From Tanypteryx hageni (lineage: Eukaryota > Arthropoda > Insecta > Odonata > Petaluridae), in the NCBI GenBank assembly GCA_028673005.1, contig CM054113.1, positions 213,271,504-213,335,503 of the forward strand: a stretch of 64,000 bases of DNA, read 5' to 3'. Both the position numbers and the translations under genes were made by a program. Below are positions 1-12,000 of the stretch, piece by piece. How positions within the stretch are numbered: position 1 is the stretch's first letter; each line of letters begins with the position of its first letter. The notes beneath the pieces were generated by a model. The model did not search any database. It was not told the DNA's origin and worked only from the letters and a program-made list of their open reading frames with translations.

Positions 1-417
1 CGCCATCACCCGTGAGCAAAACCGGAATTTTGTGTTTTGCGTGAACCGGAACGAAAAAAATTTCGGTTTGAAGCCCTGAAAGAAATTTCTCAACAAATGT
101 ATGCATGTTTTGGCTCGATTCATTAGTGTGAGAGTGGATTCTCGCTGTTGAAGATATTAAAGGCGAAGTGAAGGTCGCAGTTGACCGATAGGTACTCATG
201 TCAATGACTGCATGAGGCTTACAATATCTCTGCACATCCCAGAATATGAGAACTGGCAGATAAGATGCAATATCAAACGTCTCATTAAAATCATATTGCC
301 ACTTTTATTAATATAACATACAAGTAGTTGGTCCTTGCATTTTGCAAGCATTTCAGCCCATATTGAAAGTAACACCATAGAATTTTGAGAGGGTGCAGTG
401 CATCAGGCAGTCCATAA
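1..417. other. no gene recognised (window edge)
   Basis: AT-rich sequence with short chance open frames on both strands. I see no protein motif, splice-site pair or RNA gene here. It abuts the dispersed repeat that begins near 418. Confidence 0.5.
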
Positions 418-1454
418 CGTCACTTATATCAGGGTTACTTCTCCTATTGTGATCCTTGATATTCAAAGAGAAAAATAAACCTATCCGCTCTGTTCCACAG
501 TCAATATCCCAAATTTAATCGTCGTGTTTGCGCTTTCTGTATTACGTTAGAATTATAATTATTTATGATAACCTCAATCACAATACGTGATGCAATTAGT
601 ATTTTGGATACAGTAAAATCTTACACATTATCGGAAGTAAATATAGGTGATGATGCTTTCATAATATGCGTGATATTGAAAATTAGAATAAGTTAACTTA
701 TATGCTTAAGAGAATAAACTTGATGTTAACTCAAAGAAAAATGAGAAAATATATTTCCGTAACTCGATTTTCTATAGCTCGAATAATTTTTTCTTTCCCT
801 TGAAATTCGAGTTATAGAAGTTCCACTGTATATATACAAATATATAAAAAATATATTTCCGATTTTTAAATTTTCTATAACTTGCATAATTATAACTTTC
901 CCTTGGGATTCGAGTTATGGAAGTTCCACTATAATTCGTTATGACGGCATTAATTTCCATTAAAATCATTAAAAACGTCTTTATTTTCCATTAAAAGCAT
1001 TAAAGGGCCCTTTAAAAGCAATGAGGTCGTTACCATGGTTTTTATACATTTCCATTGTTGAAAATAGGAAAAATGCACATTTTTCCGATTTATAGCAGAT
1101 ATTTACGCTAATTCTGCACGTCCTTGAATTCTGCCTTAAAAGATTAAGAACTCTGTTCTTTCAGCTAGGCAACTGTTCTTTTCCCGAATTCGTATCCCAA
1201 TTTCAGTAATGCATTTTTAGAAAACCTTGCACTGAATCCAATGCTTTTCTTATGTGGTATTGAAATGGAACATTGGGGTTAAAAAGATCCCTTAAATATA
1301 AAATTTTTGTGATTTTAGATTTTTCTCGTCGGTTGGGCCATTCGACCCACCTACATGCCAAATTTCAGATGTCTAGGCCTTCTATGTAGAAGTATGTACC
1401 TAACAGTTTTATGTCAGTCAGTGGGTGAGGCACAAGTAGCTTTATTATTATAGA
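418..1454 (-). repeat. Helitron-like dispersed repeat, copy A, with 5' terminus
   Basis: Read on the minus strand, it begins at 1,454 with TC (TCTATAATAATAAAG), followed by the string CTTGTGCCTCAC, and the flanking base is A. A TC start after a host A is the Helitron 5' rule. About 900 bp match a second copy at 24,125-25,050 in the same orientation. The first roughly 370 bp also match the plus-strand copy starting at 27,053. Inside are two copies of a pogo/Tigger-like terminal sequence (GAGTTATAGAAGTTCCACTG, ending near 828, with a diverged copy ending near 931). They recur in copy B, so they were in the repeat before it spread. No intact Rep/helicase frame is present, so this is a non-autonomous or decayed copy. 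Confidence 0.6.
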
Positions 1455-1929
1455 TAATAATTGCATTGATTAATATTTAAAATTATTTGTACTTAATCTT
1501 TTATAATGGTTTGGTTTATGTTTATTATTTTCAATATCATGTCTTTCTAATTTTTATATGTGGTTTCTCAGATATTTTGAACTGCAAATGTGGCTCACGT
1601 TCGAGAAATGGTTGGGGACCCCTGATTTAAAATATTTTCTTTCGAAATGATTAATAGCGACTTAAGGGCGCTCCGCACTCTCGGTTTTTACGAGAGTTTT
1701 AATCATACGATTAAAACTGTAAGGGTAAAACGTAGGTTGTGGAGGTCAAATCTGGAAGAATGGACTGGAACGAACGAAATATGTCACCGCTTGATTTTTG
1801 CACAGTGTACGGGCAAGACTGCCAGTGTGGACCGCATTCGTTCCAAATCCGTACAGTTTTCTCAAGTCGTGGTGTGTTGCATAAAGTCACAGAAAAAAGT
1901 CGCAATGCCGATATACTATTCAAATTTCT
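1455..1929. other. no gene recognised
   Basis: Open frames run on both strands here, up to about 160 codons on the minus strand across 1,711-2,190. That length comes largely from the tandem duplication next door. I recognise no domain. The stretch may be repeat-derived. Confidence 0.4.
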
Positions 1930-2102
1930 AAATTTCGACGCTATTTTGAAGTTTAAAAAATACCTTGGTTGCGATGAATAATACGACGTTAACGAAAATA
2001 AATTATCGGCATATTCACGAAATTTCGACGCTGTTTTGAAGTTTAAACAATACCTTGGTTGCGATGAATAATACGACGATAACAAAAACAAACAAATTAT
2101 CG
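1930..2102. repeat. 90-bp tandem duplication (1.9 copies)
   Basis: A unit beginning AAATTTCGACGCT starts at 1,930 and again at 2,020 and runs through AAATTATCG. Differences include ATTTTG/GTTTTG and a few small insertions near the end. The duplication makes a minus-strand frame appear to encode two copies of a peptide motif around YYSSQPRY. Confidence 0.85.
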
Positions 2103-2595
2103 AGGTTGCGCGCTCTGCAAGACATCCCCGAAAGTGGCCTCCGGCCGCAATTTTCTCTCGTCTTATTAATAATTTGTCGACTTCCATCACGGTGATGAAT
2201 GGGATTTACTCAATGTAAGAACGAGATACTCTTTCGAAATTTGGAAGAAATACTCGATTTATATATTTTAAGGTGATGGCGAAAAAAAGTATCAAGAAAA
2301 GTCCTGGGTTCGACATTTCCATTTACAATAAAATGACACGTGAAAATTGAATTTTCGACGTGCAGGATTTTATTCCTTTTGAGACTAAAATTAGAAAGAA
2401 TTAACATACGATCTGCGGATCTGAACACTTTTGAAGAAAAAATTATATAAATTATATCATAGGCGAAATTAAAGTCGTAATTATGTGGCCTCGCGGATTG
2501 TTTTGTGGCAGATGTAGTACTCTTTCCGATTAATTTTTAAATACACTAGGGCAATACCGCATGTTCTGGTTGGAAGAAATGATTTTTAAAAATGT
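2103..2595. repeat. dispersed repeat flank shared with 25.86-26.0 kb
   Basis: The stretch around 2,335-2,480 (TTTTCGACGTGCAGGATTTT, then TAAAATTAGAA and GATCTGAACA) has a diverged copy in the same orientation at about 25,870-25,990. It lies between the tandem duplication and the Helitron helicase remnant, so it is probably internal Helitron sequence. No gene seen. Confidence 0.5.
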
Positions 2596-2889
2596 TTAAT
2601 CTTTATTCTCGTCTTCTTTCAAATAAATCAAAACATTTGTGAGAGTTTGACCTTGACTTTTATTTATTGTTATTGCAAAGGCTGGTCTAACGGGGAATTG
2701 TCTTCGTTTGAGTGTACAAGGAAGACCCAAATCCAAAGACATCAAAATAATTCTAGGAATCAAAACAATATTTCCATTGAATGTTCCGCCAAGGATTTCA
2801 GCTTTGATTAATTTATTTGAAAGATGAATTTCCAGAACCTTTAATTGAGCTCCATTACATAAACCAAGAGTTGGATTAAGGTTTCTCAT
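2596..2889 (-). pseudogene. Helitron helicase C-terminal fragment (PIF1-like)
   Basis: A 97-codon minus-strand frame carries the conserved C-terminal part of the Helitron Rep-helicase. The segment LNPTLGLCNGAQLKV is near residue 4, followed by LIPRI, then RRQFPVRPAFAITINKSQGQ (about residues 62-81), the superfamily 1 PIF1-type helicase signature that precedes the terminal ALSRVRS-like motif. In full elements this enzyme unwinds DNA during rolling-circle transposition; the Rep nuclease part should lie upstream. Here only the last portion survives. The frame ends at residue 97, before the usual end of the helicase, and no Rep motif is visible in flanking sequence. It is a transposon relic, not a cellular PIF1 gene: the GLCNG and INKSQGQTL wording is characteristic of the Helitron version. 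Confidence 0.85.
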
Positions 2890-2989
2890 AAGTATGACTC
2901 GACAGTTTTTTTTAGCACTAACTTATGAGGAGGGATACCACTGATATTAATTGTATTTAAAAATTCTGCAGGATATAAGTTCTGACTTT

Positions 2990-3390
2990 CTTCTTCAACA
3001 ATTGAGTCCGAACTTTATAGAGAAAAGTCGACCGATTCCAATTTTGGTTAAAATCGGACAAAAATGACTACCACTTTTCATGAAGACCTGCATGTAGTTT
3101 ACAATGTTCGTTTCAACTCGGGAACCGCTTGACGTATTATAATAAAATTTGGTATTGGGGAGTTTTGCTAAAATCGTTCGAACATTTCCAATTTTGGTTA
3201 AAATCGCATAATAATTACTACTACTTTACATGAAGACCTACATGTATTTGACAACTTACCTCACTTGCTTCTCGTTAAATTCTCATCTGAGCGGAAAATA
3301 TTGAGAACATTGTGAAATGTCAAAGAACGCATTTGGAAACTCTGTTTACTCCGACATGGAGTACACCTTTCCAATCTTGTTATTTGTTGT
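2990..3390 (-). repeat. inverted copy of the 25-kb repeat units
   Basis: Two diverged units contain the complement of GGTTCCCGAGTTGAAACA and of TTTTAACCAAAATTGGAAT. Beyond them, the stretch at about 3,300-3,390 is the complement of GATTGGAAAGGTGTACTCCA. Together they match 25,130-25,830 in inverted orientation. The repeat sits just upstream (minus sense) of the helicase remnant. Confidence 0.7.
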
Positions 3391-3561
3391 TTGCTGAGAG
3401 TACCGTCTTCGCGATCGATGTAAACAAAATATGCGATGTTTTGCTCGGGATTATCTTGAATTTTTATCTCCAAAACTATAAGTCGTATTTATGTGGCCTC
3501 TGGACCATCTTGTAGTAAATGTTATTCTCTATCCGAATACATTTTTGATTCTATACCTTAC

Positions 3562-3563
<2 letters not shown>

Positions 3564-3623
<60 letters not shown>
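3564..3623. repeat. (AT)n microsatellite, about 60 bp
   Basis: Uninterrupted alternating AT/TA dinucleotides. Confidence 0.98.
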
Positions 3624-3625
<2 letters not shown>

Positions 3626-5215
3626 AGATAAAAGTTTGATGTTTCATTGTTGCTTGACGGGTGCCATTTAACGAGATATGAGTATAAGTTTATTAAAGTA
3701 ATTATGTAAAGTAGAAGTTCTAATTGACGGATTCAGTTGAAAATCACAATTGGGCGATAAATTTTAATAAACATTACTCATACCTAATTAAATTAAAATC
3801 CTTCCAGCGGTTTAGGAGATGAAAGTTACGACGGACGGACGGACCAGACGTGCCCATAAGGCGTTCCGCTATTACCGCTTCGCTGGTAAAGAACGCCTAA
3901 AAATGTATTTATTCATATCACATAATTACTTGTATTAAAAAACAAAATGAGGTGCATTATTTCTATGAAATCTCTCATGTAGTCGATTTGTCTGTCCGTC
4001 CGGCCGTCTCTCTCTGGAATCCGGCAATTTAGAGAAACCAAATTTTCAGGATAGATTTTCTATATGAGAATTAGACAGGATATAAACTTAGAAAATGTAG
4101 GATTTGCTGCTAGTGATTAACCGGAAAAAATCGTTAGAAAGTACTTGCTGCAACAGATGTAGACAATCACGATGAATCGCATATACTATTCTTTATTCCG
4201 CCAGAAAGACAGCAGTTGGTGAAAATAGCGCCTCATGTAATTTACTCTGCCATTCCACCCTCCCATGTTTTAATAAAATTTTCATTCGAGTACATTTAAT
4301 TTTATCTTACATCGAACAAAAAATTAACAAAAACAAAAGGCATAATTACCAAGTACGTATTCCCGTTATTTAATTATAAATGTCAAAGATTAATATAGCT
4401 TGATTAGTATATACAATAGCAAAAATTGGTGAAATATGTATTGCACAAACTTTCTCATGCTCGTATATTATGCATACTATGCATCTGGCCTTACTAAACT
4501 CTTTCCTGACTGTAAAGAACTCTTACTGCTGCAAAAACAACATAAACGCTGAAAATGTCATCTTCACGTAAATGGTATTAATATTTTGAATATATGAATT
4601 GTGTGAAAATCAAACTTGATAAATAGTTATACTATACATAAATATCAAGTATTTATAGATTGACGAAGCCATATAGTCACTGAAGCATTATTTCTTGACG
4701 AAGATTTTTGAGAGAACTGGGGAGAGGTAGATGGTAACTGGACGTAAAAATCTAGATATTACTAGGGAGATACATGTTGGAATTCAACGAGGAAGTTTTT
4801 TTAATGAAATTTCGTGAATATATGCGATACGAAGTTATTATCCAAATCATTGGTATCCAATTATACGAAACCGGCAACAATGCAAATCACTAAGAATGCG
4901 TCAAATTCTCGTGTTAAAAACTGATCTATTGATCGAGTCGACGCGTATTCAAAAACCAATGGCAGGAAAACATACTTTCGTTCTTTTAGGCATTCGTTGT
5001 TTCAAGTTTTAAACTTCTACAATGATTCTAAGTAATTTTTATATGCGAATGAATAACGTTCTACATTCAAATGTATTCCTTCTCGTAAATAACGGAACGA
5101 ATGTTGTTTACATTGGTTGCTATGAAAATCATTTGTGCAGTACAGCTCCGACCGGCTCTGACTCGATGCCCTGAAATGAATACTAACTGGCTCAAGGCTC
5201 TCCAGCACAGCGGAT
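3624..5215. repeat. TE-derived AT-rich stretch with a short hairpin; no gene
   Basis: Around 3,828-3,845 there is a GACGGACGGACGGACC run typical of arthropod TE ends. It is followed at 3,859-3,898 by a hairpin: outer arms AGGCGTTC/GAACGCCT and inner arms TTACC/GGTAA. Another CTGTCCGTCC-type string occurs near 3,990. From 4,150 to 5,215 I see nothing recognisable. Confidence 0.45.
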
Positions 5216-5217
5216 CT

Positions 5218-5300
5218 TAAAGTTTCAATTGTCACAGCCCCCTTGAATATCATGCGGTCCCCTTTGAAATGAAAATAGTAAAAATAAGAAACTTGCAGCC
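5218..5300 (+). mobile_element. hAT-type element fragment
   Basis: AAAGTTTCAATTGTCACAGC, then CCCCTTTGAAATGAAAATA, parallels the element end at 14,914-15,000 (CTTTCAGCTGTCGCGACCCC, then CCCCCTTTGAATTGAAATA). Only one end is visible here and I found no target duplication. Confidence 0.4.
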
Positions 5301-5489
5301 TGTGTTAAACCCGAAATACATTTCTAAGAAAAAAAAGTGTCACGTGTTTTGCTAAGAAATATAACGGAGATTATAGAATTGGACCGTGATCACTGTTGGT
5401 CTAGTTTCTAGTTTTGAAGATGTGTAAGATGGGTTGATTTTTCGATTATTGGGTATTATTTATTCCAAATCGTGATTTTCGTAGTGGTC

Positions 5490-5555
5490 AAACTTGGGCG
5501 TCCCTTGCCAGAGAGGGTCGCCTCGCCGCCTCACCTATCTGCCCGGCCCTGACGA
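5490..5555. mobile_element. hAT MITE end fragment
   Basis: GGGTCGCCTCGCCGCC, then CTGCCCGGCCCTG, resembles the right end of the MITE at 21,280-21,571 (GCCGCCTGCCTCG, then GGCCGGCCCTG). It is truncated, with no matching left end. Confidence 0.35.
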
Positions 5556-5641
5556 CTGACTATATTTAACGGTTCAATAATGTGGGATGTTTAATTCTTC
5601 CGCACAGCGGCTTAAGCGCTTTTCAGTATTTGCATTGAGTT

Positions 5642-6162
5642 TTACATTATCGTGCAGATAAAGAGGTGAATTAGTTTTAATAAGTTTAAATGTAAACGTT
5701 GCCTTTTGTAGTTCTCTATTTTTTGTTGAACTTTTAGCCATTTTAATTTGTCGTAAAATGGTGGTACATGCTCATCAAAGCCAATATTAAAAATAAACCG
5801 CATACCTGAGTTCTGCAATTTTAGGTTAAGGTCTTTTGAGAGGTCCGAGTATACCATTGAGCAGTAATCTACATATATACGGAAACACTAACATACCAAC
5901 AAGTCTTTGCCGGAGGAATAAGGCTCCTGAACTGTTTTAGTTGATATAACGTTCTGTTAACTCTATTAGAAATAGAGCTAACGTGATTATTCCATGTCAG
6001 TGTTCTGTTAAGTGTCACTCCAAGACTAGTTACGGAATCTGAATATTCTATTTCCACGTTTTGAACAATTACTTTAGGTAAGTTACCAATCATTAAACTA
6101 TTTACGTACTTAGCACTACCAATGATTATAGATTTGGTCTTGGTAGGATTCAATATATACAA
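5642..6162 (-). pseudogene. non-LTR retrotransposon (LINE) reverse-transcriptase 3' end
   Basis: Two minus-strand frames are joined by a frameshift near 5,857-5,869. The first (6,162-5,869) has NPTKTKSIIIGS at its start, then SDSVTSLGVTLNRTLTWNNH and RVNRTLYQLKQFRSLIP. The second (5,857 down to about 5,642) continues with VYSDLSKDLNLKLQ and MRFIFN, then KLKWLKVQQKIENY. This order is the thumb/C-terminal region of Jockey/CR1-type LINE ORF2. The polymerase core and endonuclease are absent upstream, so the copy is 5'-truncated and dead. The exact clade cannot be decided from this much sequence. Confidence 0.85.
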
Positions 6163-6169
6163 TGTATGT

Positions 6170-7130
6170 ACATGTATACATGTACTTAATACATTAATTA
6201 TTTTACTCTTATTAACTCGTAAAAAACAGGATAAAATGTGAACGAACTGTCAATTTATCATCAAAGGAATTTTTTTAGTAATTTACTTACTATTAACTAA
6301 ATACTTACATGAACTACAATGGGTTTAAACTATATTTTAAGATCGCACTTTCTTTTAACTGTATTAGTTTTTAAAATTTTTGAGAAAAATCACTTTATTT
6401 AAGTAAATTTAAATAAAAGTCATAAAATGTTATTTTCTCAATCTTATTTGAAATTCGGTTCGAAATATTTGCTGTATTATCAGTTAAAGAAATCCATTAA
6501 AAATTATGTGACCTATATTTAGTTTTATGAATTTTCACCATTTGGCAATGGCGCATGATTCGATAGTATAAAATATTTTATAATCAATTATAATTTATTA
6601 TTGACATTTATGTACTGCAGCTCCTTTTAATCTTATACAAATGCTACGTCCTCTTCCTCTTTCTCCATTTTTGCTCATTCCCATTCTCTTTTCCTTTCTC
6701 AATCTAACTATTTAATAGATTCAGTAAATAAGTTATACCCGTGTATAAAAGTCTGATCCGTGTTAAAGCACTAAATTGGTGCATTTATTATGAGGCCAAG
6801 AATGGAATTCGACAATTGGGGCAACAGTAGCCCATAAGATGCGTGAAGACGTGAAAAAATCGTATTAAAACGTAATTTTTGAAGATTTACAAATGAGATT
6901 TAAATTCTTCTCTTCGCATAACTAAGGTAAACCTTACCCTTGAAGTATTTTAAAATGTAAACGAAAAGGGTCTGAATGTCAAGGAATGGCTTTTTGCGTG
7001 TTTCATGTATGCGATGCGAATTTATAACTCCGTTTAATTATAAGATGCACTGCAAAAAAACTGAAAATAATTATAAAAATTTCAGCGTGAAGTTAACTTA
7101 AAAGAAATTAATGAAATACACGATTTTAAT
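6170..7130. other. no gene recognised
   Basis: Very AT-rich sequence with short alternating A/T tracts. No motif, terminal repeat or splice-supported frame is visible. Confidence 0.5.
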
Positions 7131-7560
7131 TATAAATAATTCGAGCGCCTTCTCTCTCTCGTACTAAAGCATTCAAAGAACACTTTCCTTAAGCATATAG
7201 TATAAGGACGTCAATAAAATCTCGAGGTTTAACAATGACACGGTCGGCAAGACAACATATATTTAAAAAGCTTAAAATTTTCCAATAGATGTGATATAAA
7301 CGTATAACTTGAGCGATTTCGAACCGAAGGCAAAAGTCGACTATAAGAATAAGAAACTGTTTATTTTTCTTTAAAATGGTCTGGGTCCGATGATCGTTGG
7401 TCAATTACTTCTAATTTAATTTTGCAAAAGAAAAAAAGCCTGCAAGCGAAAAAAGGTATTTTTAAGTGTTCTCTTATGGGGATTTCTATAGATCGTTCCG
7501 GCGGACCAAAGGACGGACGGACGGGCAGATGGACGGACAGACCGACCAACGTACAGAATT
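7130..7560 (-). repeat. Helitron-family internal repeat, inverted
   Basis: Read on the minus strand, segments around 7,170-7,280 match 12,860-13,010 (for example GCCGACCGTGTCATTGTTAA against GCCGACCGTGTCGTTGTTAA, then ACCTCGAGAT). The outer end at 7,495-7,550 carries the CGTCCGTCC and GGTCGGTCTGTCCGTCC strings typical of these ends. The frames here reflect the repeat, not a gene. Confidence 0.55.
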
Positions 7561-8554
7561 AGGATATTATGTATATAATATGCCGAATTAAAATGTTAAT
7601 ATAGTATGCTTGGGTTTCTATCATATTCCCCACATTACATTTGTCTGGAAAATTGTACCGAGAGCAAAGGGAAGGGGCGCATTTCTGTGACTTGCCCCCG
7701 GGAGAAGGAGAACTTAGCTACACTACTGCTTGCGGCCCCCGGCTCGTATTTTGGAGACCCATGTGGTAAAGTCAAACAGTTTTACTTTTAGTCGATAGGA
7801 TACAGTTCGTTGAAGAAAAACAATATTGATCGATGACGTTGCAAATCGAGATATATTTATGCACTTTTTCAATAAAGTGTCTTTATAAGGCTGAAAATAG
7901 TGAAAAGCAAATATTTTTCGTTCTATTTATAGGCCACTGCTCCCTTAGGTCAGTGTCTCGAAAAGAAACCTAACACAAATCCGCGGTCAGGTGATACAAA
8001 GCTTTCTGTCTCTTTGTGGCCTCGTGCCAGAATTCGTCTTTAGCGTTCTATTTGCGATGTTCGTGGGAAAATCCTTGGCCTTGTCACGTAGACTCTCTTC
8101 AGCCCCGATGCCGCTGGTGTGCTAAATTGATAATGGTGAGCGGTGAAGTGTTCTGGGACTTATGGTAATGTTTGCGTGCATAATAATTTATTACAAACTA
8201 ATATTCGATCATTGCCACAAGGACATTGGTGTGGCTGGCTATTCATCGAGTCTCACCTCGTTTTCTAAATTTATTTTGAGTCGTAGATATTTGAGCAAGT
8301 TTTAGTTTTCATTTCACAGATACTTTGAGCGGTGTTCACTTACAATTAGACGAAGGCCGATTACCTTATGAAATGAATCCATTTGCTTGGTATCATTTTT
8401 GTGCCAAAGAATTGCTCACCAATACTTTATTTTACTTTAAATAGGAAATATCCTATTGGTTGTTGATTTACTCAGTTAAGTAAATTTTACCATAATAATT
8501 GAGTTTTCCATCAAATAGAACTGGATGCCATCATTAAATCAGACAAAGCATTTT
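7561..8554. other. no gene recognised
   Basis: Mixed-composition sequence. A 61-codon plus frame at 7,606-7,791 has no recognisable domain or splice context. Confidence 0.4.
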
Positions 8555-8649
8555 GGTGAGCGCCTATGCACCATATAAGCTTTGGAAACGAGTGTAGTGT
8601 TTTTTAACTTGATACTTTCTAACACTTATATGGTGCATAGGTAATCACC
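8555..8649. repeat. 25-bp inverted repeat with 45-nt spacer
   Basis: Left arm 8,555-8,579 (GGTGA, GCG, then CCTATGCACCATATAAG) pairs with right arm 8,625-8,649, whose complement reads GGTGA, TTA, then CCTATGCACCATATAAG. That is 22 of 25 bp, with one 3-nt internal bubble. It lies just outside the MITE at 8,656. It could be a decayed tiny MITE or a transcribed hairpin; the sequence alone does not decide. Confidence 0.7.
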
Positions 8650-8655
8650 TTAGTA

Positions 8656-9049
8656 CACCAGGTCCACCTATGACACGGGGGATTTGTTATCTAAAGTGCC
8701 GTGTAATGTGAACTCGTGTTATGTGAATTTAGCTTTACATAGTGAAAGAAGGCTTGTGTTCCATATCCCACCCGATACCCTCCTCCAGACCCATAATTTC
8801 CAAGTCTCTTTCTGACTCACATTGTACAAATATAGTGTTGTCGTCGATCATCTAAGCTTTTAAGAAAAGCACTCGGGCCCTCCAAAATTTCTCTTCCTCT
8901 CTCCGCAATCTGAAATCCTACATCCCAGATCCGACCAAACCGCGTTAATGTCAACCATATTTCGCATTATCTGAATTTTTGTTATTTAAAACAAACCGAG
9001 TCTTAGCGAATCCGTGTGAATAGTATCAGTGTTTTAGGAGGGCCAGGTG
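8656..9049. mobile_element. Tc1/mariner-pogo-like MITE with TA duplication
   Basis: Left terminus CACCAGGTCCACCTATGACA and the complement of the right terminus (CACCTGGCCCTCCTAAAACA) match through most of about 20 bp. TA flanks both sides (8,654-8,655 and 9,050-9,051). Interior strings such as GTGTAATGTGAAC and TAGCGAATCCGTGTGAA resemble Tigger-type MITEs. It is 394 bp long with no coding capacity. Confidence 0.7.
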
Positions 9050-12000
9050 TATTTTCTCTAAATGCACGACGCAGGGTTTTCAATTGGCCTCCTTTGCCAC
9101 AAGTGATCAAAATCTAATTCGTAGCTTATAAAATATTTTATTCTGATGTGTGCATCTAGGCAACGTTACACTGATTTTAAATTTGCAACAGAAAACGCAC
9201 ATTCGAAATAATTTTGGAGCGACCGTTATATTGATTTTTTTATATTCGGGGGTATTTCGTGATTACTGGATTAAAATGACATTTTCAAGGATTTCCTCTC
9301 TGAAATGAGTCTGTTTCCATTTATAATTCATTTACGTATAATAGTATAGATTTTTATGGGCTCTCGTCGCGAGAAATCGTAACTAAGGAGGACTTCGAGC
9401 GACGTTATAAAAATATAAAACTGTGATTTATCACTCTGATTCAGCGTAGAACTTTATGAAAAAAAATCCGCGAGGAGTAGAAAAGGTTTTTACTACTGAC
9501 TACATTTTGAAGGTATTATGTTTTGCGTCATATTTTAATTTTATCTTTTGGTTAAGATATTTTACCATTACTGTATTTCACTCAAGGCAAAATACCGTGT
9601 AATTTGAACCTTTGAATTCAATCTTCGTAGGAAATACCTATTTTTATGCAAAATATTATGAATGCAAGAGAAATTATATTAGTATTTGGTTTATTGTAAT
9701 TCCATTGCAAGGATGTTGGCTGTCTATGTAACACAGTTTGAAATAAACTCTGTAAACCAAGGATTTATTCAAAGTTGAGGAACTTCACCTTATGGTTGTC
9801 GTTCCTTCGGTAACGCGCGATATTGGTGGTGTATGTTCGTATGTAGATGAATTTCTTCAGGATATTCTGCTGAACTTTAAACTTCAAAGATATCTATTGT
9901 AAGGCAATCTTTAAACCGAGACTTTTTTCTGTTTGTCCGATGAAGGTGATCGAGGCAGCTAAATCGTAATTTCAATATATATTTTTTATTTTCATACCTC
10001 GCCAACCACCCAGTTGATAATGTTTTTTTGCAGGGAATGGGAGAAGTCAGTGCACTTTTATCTCTGTTACCCACGCATCAGATTCCCACGCAAATGAGCG
10101 TGGGACGTGCGCAAGAGAAATTTGACGTATATTCATGTTGAGGACGCGTTTTGAGCGCTCTCTAGAAAGAAAGAAAGAATACTTTATATTATGGACTACG
10201 GTAATGGTCGGAAAAATGTCAATTAAGACATCCAGGCGGTCGTGGCCTCATTCACACTATGTTAAGGGTCATTTTCCAAGGAAAGTTGGATAATTAAGAA
10301 AAATAAACCGTGGAAAACTGTCTTAGTATAGATATCGTCGAAAATGCATTTCATTATATTTCACGATTGGGTACATCAAGTAATAGTTAAGTACAAAAAA
10401 CTACATTTTTAATCACCAAAAATCTCATTGTAATTACGGATATCATGGTAATAGAAGGCCATTTTTGTGATGGCAAAAATGAATTTGAGGTAATTTTGAG
10501 TGGATTCTTAAATTATAGCCGTATTAATCTCTGGGAGCATGAAACATTTCCCATTACTTCCTCTTGGATTACAATATGCTTCTTGCAAAAGAATTGACCG
10601 TCTGTCTTCCATCGTCACCTTGGCGTAAAGTTACATTTTCAGGAGCCTAAAAATGTCTTAAAGCGAAATATTTACTATGCCATATAAGTCTCATATAACC
10701 ATGGAGACCAGAAATAAACTTCTCTGCCTCCATTTATGTTCATACCTGTCTAACATTTCTGGCAACTAATCCTGTAACGGATGCAGATATACGAGCGTGG
10801 CGGATCAGCTGAGGCCCATTCGCGCCCCCCACAGAGGCCCCTATCCTCCTCTTTCCTGATTCGTATATTCAGAACGAGAAGGCAGACTCATGCTTGCGAT
10901 CGGTAGATCCAACTGCTTGCATAGTTTCAATCGCAAAAAGCCTCGAAGTTGCCTCTCACTGTTGTGTGAGGAGTTTTACTTCAGTTTCATCAAGTCAAAG
11001 TTATATATTGCAGTTTTTTCCTTTGGAAACTGTTTTTTCCGCTAAATCATTCTGGAGGATCTTTTATCGATTTTTTTACACTGTCATAAAATAAGTTAAT
11101 CGCTAATCTCATATCAAACTTAGTTTTTAATGCCAAGGTTTTATCCTGGTTTGCGTATAAATATTTCCTTATTTGTCTCATCTGCAGGTAAATTGGATGT
11201 TTAGAGAAAAAGGTTGCCATTTGAAGAATCCCACCTGTAAATCTTTTCAACCATCTAGCCGATTAATGGCGGTGGAAGAGAATGTGGAACCTTTTGATTT
11301 TCGCGCTAAATTGGTTTATGGGGATAATTCTTAAAAAGGCACGAGCTCTTTTCGAATGTTATTGGCCCACTTCCGGGACGAAGCCATTTAAGAACACCTG
11401 GAGGGTTCTCAACCCTAATATAGATAGGAGGTGGTGAACATTTTACATTGTGTCGTATATGCTAAAACGCCGAATTCCTTTCATCATTTCATGTGGAAAG
11501 TTTTTGTTTTCAGAAGAAGTAAGGTTGGTATTAGTTTAACTTTACTTTCAATTATATAATTGTCGCTCCATTTTACGGCATTAAGTAAGTTGTTGCGTTA
11601 TTATCGACAAAGGAAGTAATTTGTTTGTTTAGGCTAGAGTAATTTTGTCTGTAGAAATTTCGCTTAGAGCGTCATTACGAAATTCGGGACGTAAACATAA
11701 GGCGTCTTCGCAAGGCGCACAACTGAAACTGCCATTTAATGTTTTTTTTTTAAATCGCGGTTGCCATTTAAAAAAAAGAAACAAACCCATCCGCCTCCGT
11801 CCCTTAGACAAACTTTTCCGCGTTGGGACGGGCTAGAGGGCAACGACTCAACAACGCTCAGAGTCTTCATTTTTTAAATTTAAATTTCTTATCCCGAGGG
11901 GGAGATTCTTCCTCGGCACGCCCTCTAGTACGCTAAGCGTGGGAGTAGTCATGTGGATGGGGCAAGTAGGAGGCGGGGGTCTCGTGGTCCATATCCATAA

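Noticed and set aside
1711..2190. 159-codon minus frame with an internal peptide repeat
   Set aside because: The repeat comes from the 90-bp tandem duplication, and no domain is recognisable; probably TE-derived or chance.
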